From: Streptomyces atratus
GTDB lineage: Bacteria > Actinomycetota > Actinomycetes > Streptomycetales > Streptomycetaceae
Length of the DNA: 64,000 nt
Assembly: GCF_900119365.1 (NCBI RefSeq)
Contig: NZ_FPJO01000018.1
Coordinates: 1-64,000 of the forward strand
Direction: 5' to 3'
Of the stretch, positions 44,193 to 53,168 are shown in pieces (the stretch's first letter is position 1; each line of letters starts with the position of its first letter). Under the pieces are notes generated by a model that was not told the DNA's origin, searched no databases, and was given only the letters and a program-made list of their open reading frames with translations. The translations under genes and the position numbers were made by a program.

Positions 44193-44283
44193 GTCTGTTG
44201 TCTGCTCACGCCTCATGTCGAGACTTGACGTGGAACGAGGTACGTACCTCGCTCCACGTCATATTCACACTAATAGACAACAG
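44193..44283. promoter_or_regulatory. Large palindrome upstream of butanediol dehydrogenase
   Basis: A 34-bp palindrome at 44227-44260, centred on GTACGTAC, has 16 of 17 pairs matching (left arm GACGTGGAACGAGGTAC). A 9-bp inverted pair, CTGTTGTCT (44193-44201) and AGACAACAG (44275-44283), flanks it symmetrically. It lies 52-85 nt upstream of the dehydrogenase start. It could be a regulator operator or an IS end-like cruciform. Confidence 0.5.
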
Positions 44284-44752
44284 TACGACCCAATACGGAC
44301 AGGCGCTCGCGTCAACAGCCTGGGCCCAACAGCACGCCCCGTGTCTGCCGTACCGCGCACGCACTCCCCCGATGCATGCGGCACAGGCCCGGCAGTCAGC
44401 CGACCAGTGCGAAACTCCACCACCAGGCGCGCCGCCGTTGTCCCTGTTCCGGTGCGAAGCTGCTGCTCCTGCGCCGGCGACACCGTGCCTGCCGCCGCGG
44501 CGAGGGCTTGGGCGCCCTTCAAACGGGTGACGAAGAAGCAGGGTTGAAGCTGAGGGCAGCCTGATCCAGGTGATGCCGGGGAGGGCGAGAGCGGCCCTGA
44601 CAAAGCCGGAACGTAAAGACCGTTGCAGTACTGGAGGTCAGGTCTCCGCAGCTGGAGCTGCCGCGTGCCCGCCGTCACCGCCCCTGGCAGTTGGCGGGCA
44701 CCGGGCCCGTTCTCGGCACGCCGACAGGCCGGTTTTCAGGGCAGGCCGGATG
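44284..44752. other. No recognisable gene
   Basis: About 470 nt of high-GC sequence between the palindrome and the end of the HEAT-repeat pseudogene. Nothing convincing. Confidence 0.3.
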
Positions 44753-46100
44753 TCAGGGCAGGGCGAGGACGTCGTCGATCGCGGACCGGATCGTTTCGTC
44801 CTGGAGGATCGCCCGGTAGTCACGATACGTCGACAGCGGCCGGTCGAATCCCTGCACCGTCCGCAGGACCGCCCGCGCCGCCGGGGAGATGGTTCCGATC
44901 CGGGCGAGGGCCTGCAGCGCGTAGAGAAAGCTGCCGTAGGTGTCGCCGCCGTGTGCGATGGGAGGAAGGTACTCCTCCAAGACGGACACACTCGGCTCCG
45001 GTTCGCCCGTGATCGACCAGAGCGCGACCGCCGCTCGTGGCCGCGACCAGGTGTCACCGTGCTCCATGAGGTGCCGTACCCGGTCGGCGTAGGGAGCGGC
45101 CGCCGGGCCGAATTCGCCGAGGAGGCCGACGGGACCGTAGAGCGGCCCCTCCTCGGTCAGCACCGCTTCGCCGATCCGCCGCAGCGCCGCATCGCGGTCG
45201 CCACCGAGACGCCGGGCTGCCCACGCCACCTTGTGATGGTTGCCGGGGCAGTCGAGGACCGTGCACCGGCGTACGGCGGGCTCGGCGGAGGCAGCGGCCG
45301 GTCCCATCGCCACCAGCGCGTCGACTGCGTCCAGCGAGTACCGGGCATCGTCCAGCAGGGCCACCACCTCCGGCAGCGCGGGCGCCGCGGCCGGCCCCCA
45401 AGCCTGAAGTACACGCAGGAAGGTACAGGTCAGCGCGCCGCCCTTACCATCGTCGCGGAGCAGTTGCCGCACCTCGGGCAAGAGGATCTCCGCGTGTGCT
45501 CGCAGTGGGGCCAGTACCTCCTCACCTCCGGCAGATGCGGGTCACCCACGCAGTATCCGCGGGAGTACTGGTCTCGGTACGGCGCGTAGAGCCGCTCGAC
45601 CAGCTCCGGCAGGGCGCGCTGGTCACCCATGCGGGTCAGCGCCCAGCGGGCGCGGTCGCCCACAGTGCCCTCGAAGCAGTCGTCCTCGCCCAAGTCGTCG
45701 AGGAGCGGCAAGTTTGTCAGCGTACGGAGCCGCCCGCGCACCCAGCGCCGCGAGCAGGTGGGCCGCCCGGTACCGTACGCCGTCGTCCGGGTCGGAAAGC
45801 AGTGCGCCCGCGTGCGGCAGCAGCGCAGATTCCGCGGACGGCATCACCACCAGCAGCCACCACGCCTCGTCGAGCGCGGCCCGGCACAGCAGGGTGTCCC
45901 CGGTCCGGCGCGCCGCGTCGACGAGTCGGACGACGAAGGAGAGTGCCGTCTGCGGCGCACGGCAGCGCCGCGGTCGCGACGGAGGTCACGCGTCCGGTGC
46001 CCAGCGCGACGCATTCGAACAGTGGGTAGCAGTCTTCCTCGGTCGCCGCCGCGCCCTTGCCTGCCAAACTCCGAAGGGCACGCCGCAGTTCAGCTCCCAC
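44753..46100 (-). pseudogene. HEAT-repeat protein, broken by several frameshifts
   Basis: From the GTG at 46100 the pieces are GAELRRALRSLAGKGAAATE, then a shift to LVVMPSAESALLPHAGALLS and DPDDGVRYRAAHLLAALGAR, then MRGRLRTLTNLPLLDDLGED and GDRARWALTRMGDQRALPEL, then MPEVRQLLRDDGKGGALTCT through LPEVVALLDDARYSLDAVDA to FDRPLSTYRDYRAILQDETI at 44753. Read together they make an alpha-helical HEAT-repeat protein of roughly 440 aa, a family frequent in Streptomyces. At least three frame changes (near 45960, 45720 and 45480) inactivate it. The last 242 codons remain open. Confidence 0.7.
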
Positions 46101-46275
46101 TCGTAAGCACCCGCCCCGCTGCGCGGTGGCCTGACACCGGACAGCCGCCTCTCAGCCCACACACATCGCCATCTGACAGATGCACTTCGAGAGGACGCGA
46201 GGAGTTGAGCCCTTCGGCGAGACGGTCGTGAAAACGGGCTGAGGGACGAACCTGGCCCGTGCTTACATGGGCGCC

Positions 46276-46914
46276 ATGGTGTCTTCCGAGCGCTTGCTTG
46301 CCTTCGCGGCCATGTCATTCCTGCTGATCGTGATCCCCGGACCCAGTGTGCTGTTCGTGATCGGGCGGGCGTTGGCGCAGGGGCGGCGCGCCGCGCTGAC
46401 CACGGTCGTGGGGAACACGTTGGGCGCCTATGTGCTCATCGTGGCTGTGGCTCTCGGGGTCGGGTCGATCGTGGAGCGCTCCGTTCTTGTCTTCACGGTG
46501 CTGAAACTGGCCGGTGCCGCCTACTTGGTATATCTGGGTGTCAAGGCGTGGCGGCAACGTGGCTCGCTGCAGGCCGCGTTCATTGCTGACCAGACCACGC
46601 AGGGCGGCCTGCGCACGTTGTTGGAGGGGTTCGCCGTCGGTGTGGCCAACCCCAAGACCATTGTGTTCTTCGCCGCCGTGCTGCCGCAGTTCGTCGACCG
46701 GGGCCAAGGACACATCGTGGTTCAGATGCTGGTGCTCGGGCTGGTTTTCAACATCATCGCGGTGGCCTCCGACAGCCTGTGGGGACTGATCGCGGCAACC
46801 GGGCGGGACTGGTTTGCTCGCTCACCTCAGCGGCTCTCCCTGGTCGGAGGAGTCGGCGGGCTCACGATGATCGGCCTCGGCATCACCGTCGCCGTGACGG
46901 GACGCAAGGACTGA
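46276..46914 (+). CDS. LysE/RhtB-family exporter, 212 aa
   Basis: MVSSERLLAFAAMSFLLIVI followed by PGPSVLFVIGRALAQGRRAA has the family motif PGPxxLFVxxRAL after TM1. Five or six helices follow (LGAYVLIVAVALGVGSIVER, LKLAGAAYLVYLGVKAWRQ, GFAVGVANPKTIVFFAAVLP with the NPK motif, LVLGLVFNIIAVASDSLWGL and GVGGLTMIGLGITVAV). Such proteins export amino acids or analogues. An ATG at 46267 would add three residues. Confidence 0.88.
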   Translation: MVSSERLLAFAAMSFLLIVIPGPSVLFVIGRALAQGRRAALTTVVGNTLGAYVLIVAVALGVGSIVERSVLVFTVLKLAGAAYLVYLGVKAWRQRGSLQAAFIADQTTQGGLRTLLEGFAVGVANPKTIVFFAAVLPQFVDRGQGHIVVQMLVLGLVFNIIAVASDSLWGLIAATGRDWFARSPQRLSLVGGVGGLTMIGLGITVAVTGRKD

Positions 46915-47303
46915 TCCCGTACCGGAGCGGCGACCGGGTCGGTCGGCGGCGCGCTCGGCCTGTGTCTTGCCGTGGGCGAGGCGGTGGGGCCCGGTGACGG
47001 TCTGGTGGATCACCGCCGGCTGCGGCATCACGATCGCCACTCTCACCCGACACCACACCCGCCAGAGCACCACCACCGGGCACAGCACCGAGAAAGACCG
47101 TTCGGCACCGGCCGCGAGCCCCGCGGTCGGGAACGCAATCGGATGAGCCCGGGAGTTGGACGCATGCGCCGCAAATCGAAGCACTCGGGTGACCGGCAGC
47201 AACCTCGTGTAGCCGTCCTGGAACCCGAAGCCAGAACAGCAGGAGCGCCGCCGGGACGAGGTACCGGGGCCGCTGTCACAGCCGGCTGGTATCAATAGGC
47301 CGC
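46915..47303. other. No recognisable gene
   Basis: About 390 nt between the LysE gene and the SUKH gene. One plus-strand piece (VWWITAGCGITIATLTRHHT) could be the end of a membrane helix from a lost gene, but its ends are undefined. Confidence 0.3.
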
Positions 47304-47864
47304 ATGAACACCGAGCACGTGGATCCCGACGACCTCGCTGCGATTCGTGCGGCCTTCGACATCGACGACGGCGGTGAGTCCGCTCTGGGTTGGGAAGCGG
47401 TGCAAGCCTTCGAAGCGGAGCACGGCATAGTCCTGCCCGAGCCCTATCGGACCTTCGTGGCGGAGGTCACCGACGGGTCGCACTCCGGTCCGCCGGATTA
47501 TGGGTTGGTGGGACTGGCAGAGCTGCCCGACGACTGGGGTGACGGCCGTGGGGATCGCGACCTGAGTCGGCCCTTCCCGCTCACCTCGAATTGGCTGTGG
47601 GATGAGGACCCAAGGCCGTCGGAGGAGATCGAGCCGATCCTGGACCAGATGTTCAATCACGGGACGATCGTGCTCGGGACAGACGGCTGCGGTATGTACT
47701 GGCATCTCGTCGTCACCGGCGCGCATCGCGGACACGTCTGGTTCATCACTGGCGAAGGGGCAACTCCATTCGGATCCGGGTTCGGGTTCACCACGGCTGA
47801 ACCCGGATTCGCAGGGTGGGTCAAGCACTGGGCTGCCAACAAGCCCTGGTTCGACGCGGCATGA
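47304..47864 (+). CDS. SMI1/KNR4 (SUKH) family protein, 186 aa
   Basis: ATG at 47304. The SUKH core is present in full: LGWEAVQAFEAEHGIVLPEP, YRTFVAEVTDGSHSGPPDYG, LVGLAELPDDWG and GTIVLGTDGCGMYWHLVVTG, then HRGHVWFITGEGATPFG. Proteins of this size and order are immunity or nucleotide-associated proteins in Streptomyces. There is no toxin next to it; the following sequence is a phosphotransferase fragment. Confidence 0.85.
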   Translation: MNTEHVDPDDLAAIRAAFDIDDGGESALGWEAVQAFEAEHGIVLPEPYRTFVAEVTDGSHSGPPDYGLVGLAELPDDWGDGRGDRDLSRPFPLTSNWLWDEDPRPSEEIEPILDQMFNHGTIVLGTDGCGMYWHLVVTGAHRGHVWFITGEGATPFGSGFGFTTAEPGFAGWVKHWAANKPWFDAA

Positions 47865-47935
47865 TGCGTCGGTGATGCTTATCCCGGCCGGCCACCACTG
47901 CCGGAATTGGCCTCACGACCTGCATCACCACCTGA

Positions 47936-48310
47936 GTGCCGGGCGAGCCGGCCGACCGCGCCCCCGCCACGCGCGCTGCGGACGCGGCCGACATCCTGGC
48001 CGCCTTCCTGACAGCCCTTCACCAACCCGCTCCCACCGGGGCGCCCGCCGGTCGTGACCTCGGGGGGCCGCTGGCCGACGGCACCGAGGGGTTCACCAAG
48101 ATGCTCGCCTCGGCCACGGAGCTGGGGCTGATCCCCGACCCGGACGGCGTCCGCGCGGTCTGGGAAGGCGCCGCCGCGCCCGACTGGGAGGGCCCGGCAC
48201 TGTGGCTCCATGGCGACCTGCATCCGGCCAACGTTCTCACCGCGGACGGCACCTTCTGCGGCGTGATCGACTTCGGCGACCTCTTCGCAGGCGATCCGGC
48301 CTGTTCGGCC
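47936..48310 (+). pseudogene. Aminoglycoside phosphotransferase (APH) family fragment
   Basis: AADILAAFLTALHQPAPTGA, then WLHGDLHPANVLTADGTFCG and VIDFGDLFAGDPAC contain the catalytic loop HGDLHPANVL (Asp and Asn) and the Mg-binding IDFGD of APH kinases. The N-terminal lobe with the ATP-binding Lys is missing and the C-terminal lobe ends at DPAC, so only the middle survives. Not a functional resistance gene. Confidence 0.7.
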
Positions 48311-48325
48311 GCCCACGTCCGCAAC

Positions 48326-48718
48326 TCAAGCCCCGACGTGTACTCGATGCAGCACACGCAATTGCGGGATCAGCATGACCAACGATCGCTCCTTCGCGGT
48401 TTCGGCCTCGATCTCCTGCCAGAGGTCCGTCGCCAGTTCGGCGGGAGCAATTTCTCCCTCGGCGAGTCGCGCCGCCAGCCGGCGCAGACCGTGGCGTTGT
48501 GCCAGGCCCGGAACAGGCAACTCGATTCCCAACTCGGAGAGTGCTTGCTCGAACGCGCTGCGGACATCATGAGCATCTGCGTTGCGAGGCCAGCCGGCGA
48601 GCTCGCACAGCTTCGAGGTGTCCAGCCCTGCCGCGAGTGCCTCAGCAGCAATCATCGGCAGGTCCTCCGGGAGGATCTCGTCCGCCTGATATCGACACGC
48701 CACCTCACCGAGAATCAT
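48326..48718 (-). CDS. Hypothetical protein, 130 aa
   Basis: ATG at 48718: MILGEVACRYQADEILPEDL, PMIAAEALAAGLDTSKLCEL, AGWPRNADAHDVRSAFEQAL and SELGIELPVPGLAQRHGLRR, all helical. I have seen similar helical proteins beside Streptomyces immunity genes but cannot name a family. The last 15 residues (PQLRVLHRVHVGA) may be a changed C-terminus, because the neighbouring frame encodes an alternative natural-looking end near 48340. It converges on the APH fragment. Confidence 0.5.
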   Translation of the reverse strand: MILGEVACRYQADEILPEDLPMIAAEALAAGLDTSKLCELAGWPRNADAHDVRSAFEQALSELGIELPVPGLAQRHGLRRLAARLAEGEIAPAELATDLWQEIEAETAKERSLVMLIPQLRVLHRVHVGA

Positions 48719-49046
48719 GAGGCCACTCAATATGGGGGAGTACGGCTCCGGTGTCGTTCCTGCTTCTCCCCCATGGTGCCAGCACCGTGCCCGAAGTGGA
48801 TGCCCAGGGGCGGTTGGCCCGGTACTCACCTCGCGTGTTCGCCTGAGCCCAAGGCCCAAAGCCCAACCCCCGAAAACACGGAAGACCTTGGGGACCATCG
48901 GCACGGCGAGAACCATCATGGTCGGCTGCGCCGTTTCCCTTCGATCACCGGCTGCCTTCCCGAGCGCCCGAACCCGCCCGACGCCGGGCCGGCCGGAATC
49001 GGAAACCGGGTGCGGGCTGTCGGTGGGATGGTGTGTGATCGGGGGT
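48719..49046 (+). other. Intergenic region upstream of GNAT gene
   Basis: About 330 nt, divergent promoters expected. No gene was recognised. GATCGGGGGT precedes the ATG at 49047. Confidence 0.35.
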
Positions 49047-49913
49047 ATGGCGATTGTGTTGGAAAAGCCGGGAGTCGACGGGCTGAACGAGGCTGTGGGT
49101 GTGCTGCGGGAGTGGCAGTACGACGGGGCGCCGATGCAACTGCATCCGGGGGACCTGGGCTGGTTCTGGCGGTCGGGTGCGGAGGCGACCGCCGCAGCGG
49201 TGAGGACGTGGAGCCGGGACGGACGAATTCTCGCCGTCGGGCTGCTGGACGGTCCCGGGCTGTTGCGGCTGACGATCGCGCCGGAGGCGCAGCGGGAGGA
49301 GGAGCTGGCTCAGCAGTTGATCGAAGACATGATCGAGCCGGAGCGTGGCGTGTTGCCCGCGGGGAAGGTGAGCATCGAGGCTCCGATGGGTGCGTTGGTC
49401 CGGGATCTGTTGTCCGAGGACGGCTGGAGTGTCGACGAGCCGTGGACGCCGCTGTGCCGCGACCTCGCGGAGCCGGTGAGCGACCCGGGCGTGCGGATCG
49501 AGGTGGTCGGCCCGGAGCAGGCGTACGTGTTTGCCGCCGTTCATCGGGCGGCGTTCGACGGGTCGAGGTTCACTGACGAGCGCTGGCACGCCATGGCGGC
49601 CGGGTTGCCGTACGCCGATGCCCGGTGCCTGGTCGCGTACGACGACCGGGGCAGTGCGGTGGCGGCCGTGGCGGTGTGGTCGGCCGGTCCGGGTAGGCCC
49701 GGACTGCTCGAACCGATGGGCGTGCGCAGGGAGCATCGCCGTCGCGGCTACGGCGAGGCAATCACCGTAGCCGCAGCGGCCGCACTCCAGGAACTGGGCT
49801 CGTCGAGCGCGATCGTCTGCACCCCGAGCTCCAATGCCGGCGCCGTCGCCACCTACAAGTCGGCCGGCTTCCGGCAACACCCCGAGGTGCGGGACCAATA
49901 CCGGAGCGTCTGA
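49047..49913 (+). CDS. GNAT-family N-acetyltransferase, 288 aa
   Basis: Two GNAT-like units. The N-terminal one is degenerate (LGWFWRSGAEATAAAVRTWS, RILAVGLLDGPGLLRLTIAP). The C-terminal one is canonical: RIEVVGPEQAYVFAAVHRAA, RCLVAYDDRGSAVAAVAVWS, and the acetyl-CoA loop LEPMGVRREHRRRGYGEAIT (RRGYG), then TPSSNAGAVATYKSAGF (Asn and Tyr). The protein resembles mycothiol-synthase-like tandem GNATs in layout. The substrate is unknown. Monocistronic. Confidence 0.85.
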   Translation: MAIVLEKPGVDGLNEAVGVLREWQYDGAPMQLHPGDLGWFWRSGAEATAAAVRTWSRDGRILAVGLLDGPGLLRLTIAPEAQREEELAQQLIEDMIEPERGVLPAGKVSIEAPMGALVRDLLSEDGWSVDEPWTPLCRDLAEPVSDPGVRIEVVGPEQAYVFAAVHRAAFDGSRFTDERWHAMAAGLPYADARCLVAYDDRGSAVAAVAVWSAGPGRPGLLEPMGVRREHRRRGYGEAITVAAAAALQELGSSSAIVCTPSSNAGAVATYKSAGFRQHPEVRDQYRSV

Positions 49914-49971
49914 GGTCCCGCTCCTCCGGTGGCGAGGGCGTGCAGTTGTCGTCGGTGCGCTGGTCGTGTCT

Positions 49972-50130
49972 TCAGTGTTCCTTGTGGTCGAGGGCAGCGA
50001 CCTCTCGTATGGCCTCGGCGATGGCCGGGGACTCCTTCTTCAGGATCGCACCGTGGTTGAGTGAAGTCTCGCAGCGCGCTCCGCTCAGCCGTCGAAGCAG
50101 GTCAGCACGGGCGCCCTGCATGAGAACCGG
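49972..50130 (-). pseudogene. Possible alpha/beta-hydrolase C-terminal fragment
   Basis: FPVLMQGARADLLRRLSGAR followed by CETSLNHGAILKKESPAIAE and AIREVAALDHKEH resembles the end of a hydrolase, with the catalytic His in LNHGAIL. No upstream body is present. Tentative. Confidence 0.3.
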
Positions 50131-50595
50131 GAATGGCCTGCGGCGCTCTGGCGAAGCCGCTGGGTGCCAAGCCGATGTCGGCAGGCAGGCAACCGCGTTG
50201 CGCGCGGCGGTGGGAAAGCGGAGACCGTCAGCGGGTCCTTCGTTATTGGTGGGTTGGACGGGGCCGTCGTAAGGTCCAGAGGCCCAGAGACACCGGGGAT
50301 GGCTTTCAGCGGTTTGCACTCGATGGTTCACTTCACCTGGCCGCCCGGTACCTCACGACGGCTCGGCCGCTGATGAGCAGCTGCGAACCCCTGCGGGAGT
50401 ATCGCTGAGTAGGACCACGCTGGCGAGGTACTCGGCGCCTGCTCGCCGACGCCTCGTCCTCGTGGAGACTGCCGGCCCCACGGAGAAGGCATCCCCGACC
50501 GCTCCGAGGACGTACGAAGAACCAACACCCCATCGCCAGGAGGAAGTGATCGGGTACACCGTCCGGCCAGGCCAACTTGGCGTGCCGCAGCACGA
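50131..50595. other. No recognisable gene
   Basis: About 460 nt downstream of the synthetase-like gene. Open frames here are shadow-like. Probably the 3' region of that unit plus debris. Confidence 0.3.
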
Positions 50596-51399
50596 TCAGT
50601 CGGGCCGGAACAGGCCCGCCTCCCGCAGCGGGAGGCGCCCGATCTCACGGATGAGTTCCAGGCCGAGAATCCGGTCCAAGGAGGCGAAGGTCTCGAACTT
50701 CGCGCCCTCGGGCACGCCATCGGCCACCTCGGCGCGGAGCAGCAGGTCGAGTACAGCCGGTGTGCCGAGGTCTGCTGCCAGCGCGTCGGCCGCCGCGCGG
50801 CCGACTTCCTGCGGCACCGGTTTCGACGGCGAACACGCCCAGTGCGCAACTCGCTCCCGCCAGCGCAGCAGTGTCCGATCGGCCTCGACGACGTCACTGG
50901 ACGTGAGAGTGACAGGCCGGTGGTAGGGCCGGCTGAGCAAACCGAGCCTGATGGCCAGCAGATCCTCACCCGCGGCCGGACACTGCCCGTGCGCCCCGGT
51001 CCCGTCAACGCGTCCCACCCCCACCCACACCCCCGGTTCGGCGTCATGTCGTCCGTCGCCGAAGACACACACGTCGGCCGGGCCTCCAAGGATGTCGAGT
51101 ACCTCTCCGCTGCTGCTGGTGAAGGAGGCCGGGGAGTGCACTCCGAGCGCGGTCATGAAGGTCTGCAACGTCCTGACCCGCTCCGGTGACGGGTCAGGAA
51201 CCTCGCAGGCCCAGATCAGCTGGTGACCGTCCGCCTCCAACGTCCGCAACAGCACGTCCGCGACGACGAGTATCCGTGCGTGGACCGGCCCTGGCTCGCC
51301 GTTGATGACGGGCAGGTGCACGCTCATCCGCAGCAGCCGATCACGCGCCGACGGAAGTGCCACCGCATGACGCGTGCGGCCGTCAATGATCGTCGTCAC
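50596..51399 (-). CDS. Degenerate cysteinyl-tRNA-synthetase-like protein, 267 aa
   Basis: GTG at 51399 with GGGGAAAGGAATC upstream. The N-terminal half follows the CysRS Rossmann fold (LLRMSVHLPVINGEPGPVHA, then RILVVADVLLRTLEADGHQL and IWACEVPDP, cf. GMYVCGPTVxxxxHIGHxRxxVxFDVLxRxLxxxGYxVTxVxNxTD). The ATP-binding HIGH motif is replaced by VHAR (39-42) and the zinc Cys is lost. The connective and KMSKS region is missing. The C-terminal part resembles the CysRS helical domain (LAIRLGLLSRPYHRPVTLTS, DRTLLRWRERVAHWA, ALAADLGTPAVLDLLLRAEV). It cannot charge tRNA in the normal way, so a new role is likely. The gene upstream is 29 nt away and probably co-transcribed. Confidence 0.65.
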   Translation of the reverse strand: MTTIIDGRTRHAVALPSARDRLLRMSVHLPVINGEPGPVHARILVVADVLLRTLEADGHQLIWACEVPDPSPERVRTLQTFMTALGVHSPASFTSSSGEVLDILGGPADVCVFGDGRHDAEPGVWVGVGRVDGTGAHGQCPAAGEDLLAIRLGLLSRPYHRPVTLTSSDVVEADRTLLRWRERVAHWACSPSKPVPQEVGRAAADALAADLGTPAVLDLLLRAEVADGVPEGAKFETFASLDRILGLELIREIGRLPLREAGLFRPD

Positions 51400-51428
51400 A
51401 GCCTGATTCCTTTCCCCCGGCATGCAGT

Positions 51429-51950
51429 TCAGTCCATGCATCCGGTGAGCTGGAGGTAGGTGTGCTGGGCATCCGCCACCAGTCGATCGGCCTCCTTCCG
51501 GCTGCCGCAGCCCATCACCTGACACGTGGAGCCGGGCGAGAGCCGGCCGAGCGCAGCTGCCCATGCGGCAGGCTCCGCGTGCCAGCGGCCCAGGTCCGCA
51601 AGGTCGACCAGATCGACGAAGGGCTCGGCCTCGGCGACGCATACCACTTCGTCCAGGTCAAGTCGACCGTCGCTCAGGTGCAGCACCGCCACCGGCCAGG
51701 CGGATACCTCGTCGCCCGGCCGTGCCGGATCCTGCATCAGGACCATGGTCCGCACGGACCGGCCGTCCTCGCCCAGGGTGTCCTGAGCGCATCCTTCGCC
51801 CACGGGCCAGCCACCGGCGCGGCTCGGCGCATCGTGCTCGGTGGACTCCGGACCGCCGTGCCTCCCGATGGAGGACCCGATGGTCGACTCGACCTCGACC
51901 TTGATGCGAGGCACCGCGCCCACCTCCGTAATGCCAGACGGCTGGGTCAC
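51429..51950 (-). CDS. Hypothetical protein, 173 aa, partner of the synthetase-like gene
   Basis: ATG at 51950 (MTQPSGITEVGAVPRIKVEV); a shorter start is possible. The N-terminal part (VESTIGSSIGRHGGPES) is followed by VAVLHLSDGRLDLDEVVCVA, EAEPFVDLVDLADLGRWHAE and CQVMGCGSRKEADRLVADAQ. No known fold is obvious. It ends 29 nt before the GTG of the cysteinyl-tRNA-synthetase-like gene, so both are probably one operon. The co-occurrence is the best clue to function. Confidence 0.5.
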   Translation of the reverse strand: MTQPSGITEVGAVPRIKVEVESTIGSSIGRHGGPESTEHDAPSRAGGWPVGEGCAQDTLGEDGRSVRTMVLMQDPARPGDEVSAWPVAVLHLSDGRLDLDEVVCVAEAEPFVDLVDLADLGRWHAEPAAWAAALGRLSPGSTCQVMGCGSRKEADRLVADAQHTYLQLTGCMD

Positions 51951-52341
51951 GCAGAGGTCATCAGCGCCGCATCGGCGCGGTTACGGCGAGCCTCATCGCC
52001 CGATGTGTCCAGTGTCCCGCGCACGGCCGGGCGGTACAACCGCCGGTCCCGGCCATGCGCGGGAGAACGTTCCCGGCGCCGGGCAACCTGCCTGGAGCGG
52101 TGATTTCGTTCTCATCGCACGGCGGTGGGGCCCGCCGTACCCGAACCGTGGCGACGACGCCGCCAACGGTCCCTGCTTGCGACGCGCACTCGTGTATCCC
52201 CGTGCCCGGCGAGTAGGAGACGTGCATGGAAGAGCCCCAGGCTTCGACGCTGAACGAACCGCCACGGAAGACACCACTGGGGTCAGGACCGGGGCTGACC
52301 TGGGCCGTGTCGCTGTGTTGTCATCGGGGAGGAGTTCGTAA
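51951..52341. other. Promoter region and debris
   Basis: About 390 nt upstream of the hypothetical/synthetase-like operon. No gene seen. Confidence 0.3.
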
Positions 52342-52520
52342 TCAGGCGAAGGCGGTCCTCAGCGCGGACCAGGCGATCTTCGGGTCGGAGAGGCCGTGGT
52401 ACATCGTCGGGATCTCCTTGTCGACGTCGAAGTGGTGGTAGACCGCGAGCATGGCAGCGCGGACCGAGTGCTCGACGGTGAAGACGACGTCCTCGGGTAC
52501 CGGCAGAACTCTGCTGGACC
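52342..52520 (-). pseudogene. Unidentified C-terminal fragment
   Basis: RVLPVPEDVVFTVEHSVRAA followed by MLAVYHHFDVDKEIPTMYHG and LSDPKIAWSALRTAFA looks like a genuine protein end, reading to a stop at 52342. Upstream sequence in this frame is serine/arginine-rich and unrelated, so the body is lost. Family unknown. Confidence 0.35.
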
Positions 52521-52742
52521 GCATCCAGGAGGGGATCTTCGACCCCAGCGAGGATCTCCGCTCGCGCGGGCAGTCGCGCGCGCAGCTACCCACGTCCGGG
52601 GCCGGCGTGATCAGTGAACCGGGCGAGCCTGAGCAGCTCGACCTCCTGTTCCTCCGTGCGGTGTGGCAACTCCTCCAAAGTGCCACCGGCCCTCCTTCTT
52701 CCCATGGGCCCAAGTGTCAGTGGTGATCGCCATCATGGGGAT

Positions 52743-53087
52743 ATGACCAACCAGAACCTGACCACCGGCAGCATCTGGCGGCTCCACCACGGCGATCAGG
52801 AGATTGCCCGGCTGACCGTGACCGGCGCCGACATGCCCTGGACTCACGCCGAAGCGGAGACCCTTCCTGGCTTCGAAGAGTTCAGTCCCCTCTTCGCTGA
52901 GCAGGAGCGGGCGGTCGACGAGGAGGACTGGGACCGGGCCGACGCCTGCTGCACCCGGATCCGCGGTGCGCTCACGATGACGTTTCCCGATGGCAGTCCG
53001 GTCGCCGAGTTCATGCTGCACATCCACGACGACGGCACCGCCGGCTGGCGCTGGCACGACAAGCCCTTCGACGCGGTGAACCAATGA
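52743..53087 (+). CDS. Hypothetical protein, 114 aa
   Basis: ATG at 52743: MTNQNLTTGSIWRLHHGDQE, IARLTVTGADMPWTHAEAET, FEEFSPLFAEQERAVDEEDW and LTMTFPDGSPVAEFMLHIHD followed by GTAGWRWHDKPFD. A compact beta-rich protein typical of single Streptomyces genes near transposon debris; related proteins are annotated hypothetical. No motif points to catalysis. The start is preferred over in-frame codons upstream because the protein pattern begins there. Confidence 0.65.
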   Translation: MTNQNLTTGSIWRLHHGDQEIARLTVTGADMPWTHAEAETLPGFEEFSPLFAEQERAVDEEDWDRADACCTRIRGALTMTFPDGSPVAEFMLHIHDDGTAGWRWHDKPFDAVNQ

Positions 53088-53168
53088 CGCGCCGGGTTCG
53101 CTGCTTCCGGGACGAAGAGCCGTCCCGTTCTGCTTCGAACTCCGATGGCTGTTCAACCTGCCGCAACG

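Noticed and set aside
44265..44678. 137-aa frame downstream of the palindrome
   Set aside because: Composition and codon pattern are those of a shadow. No protein-like blocks.
47936..48310. Functional aminoglycoside resistance gene
   Set aside because: Only the catalytic loop and IDFGD segment remain. The N-terminal kinase lobe and most of the C-terminus are missing.
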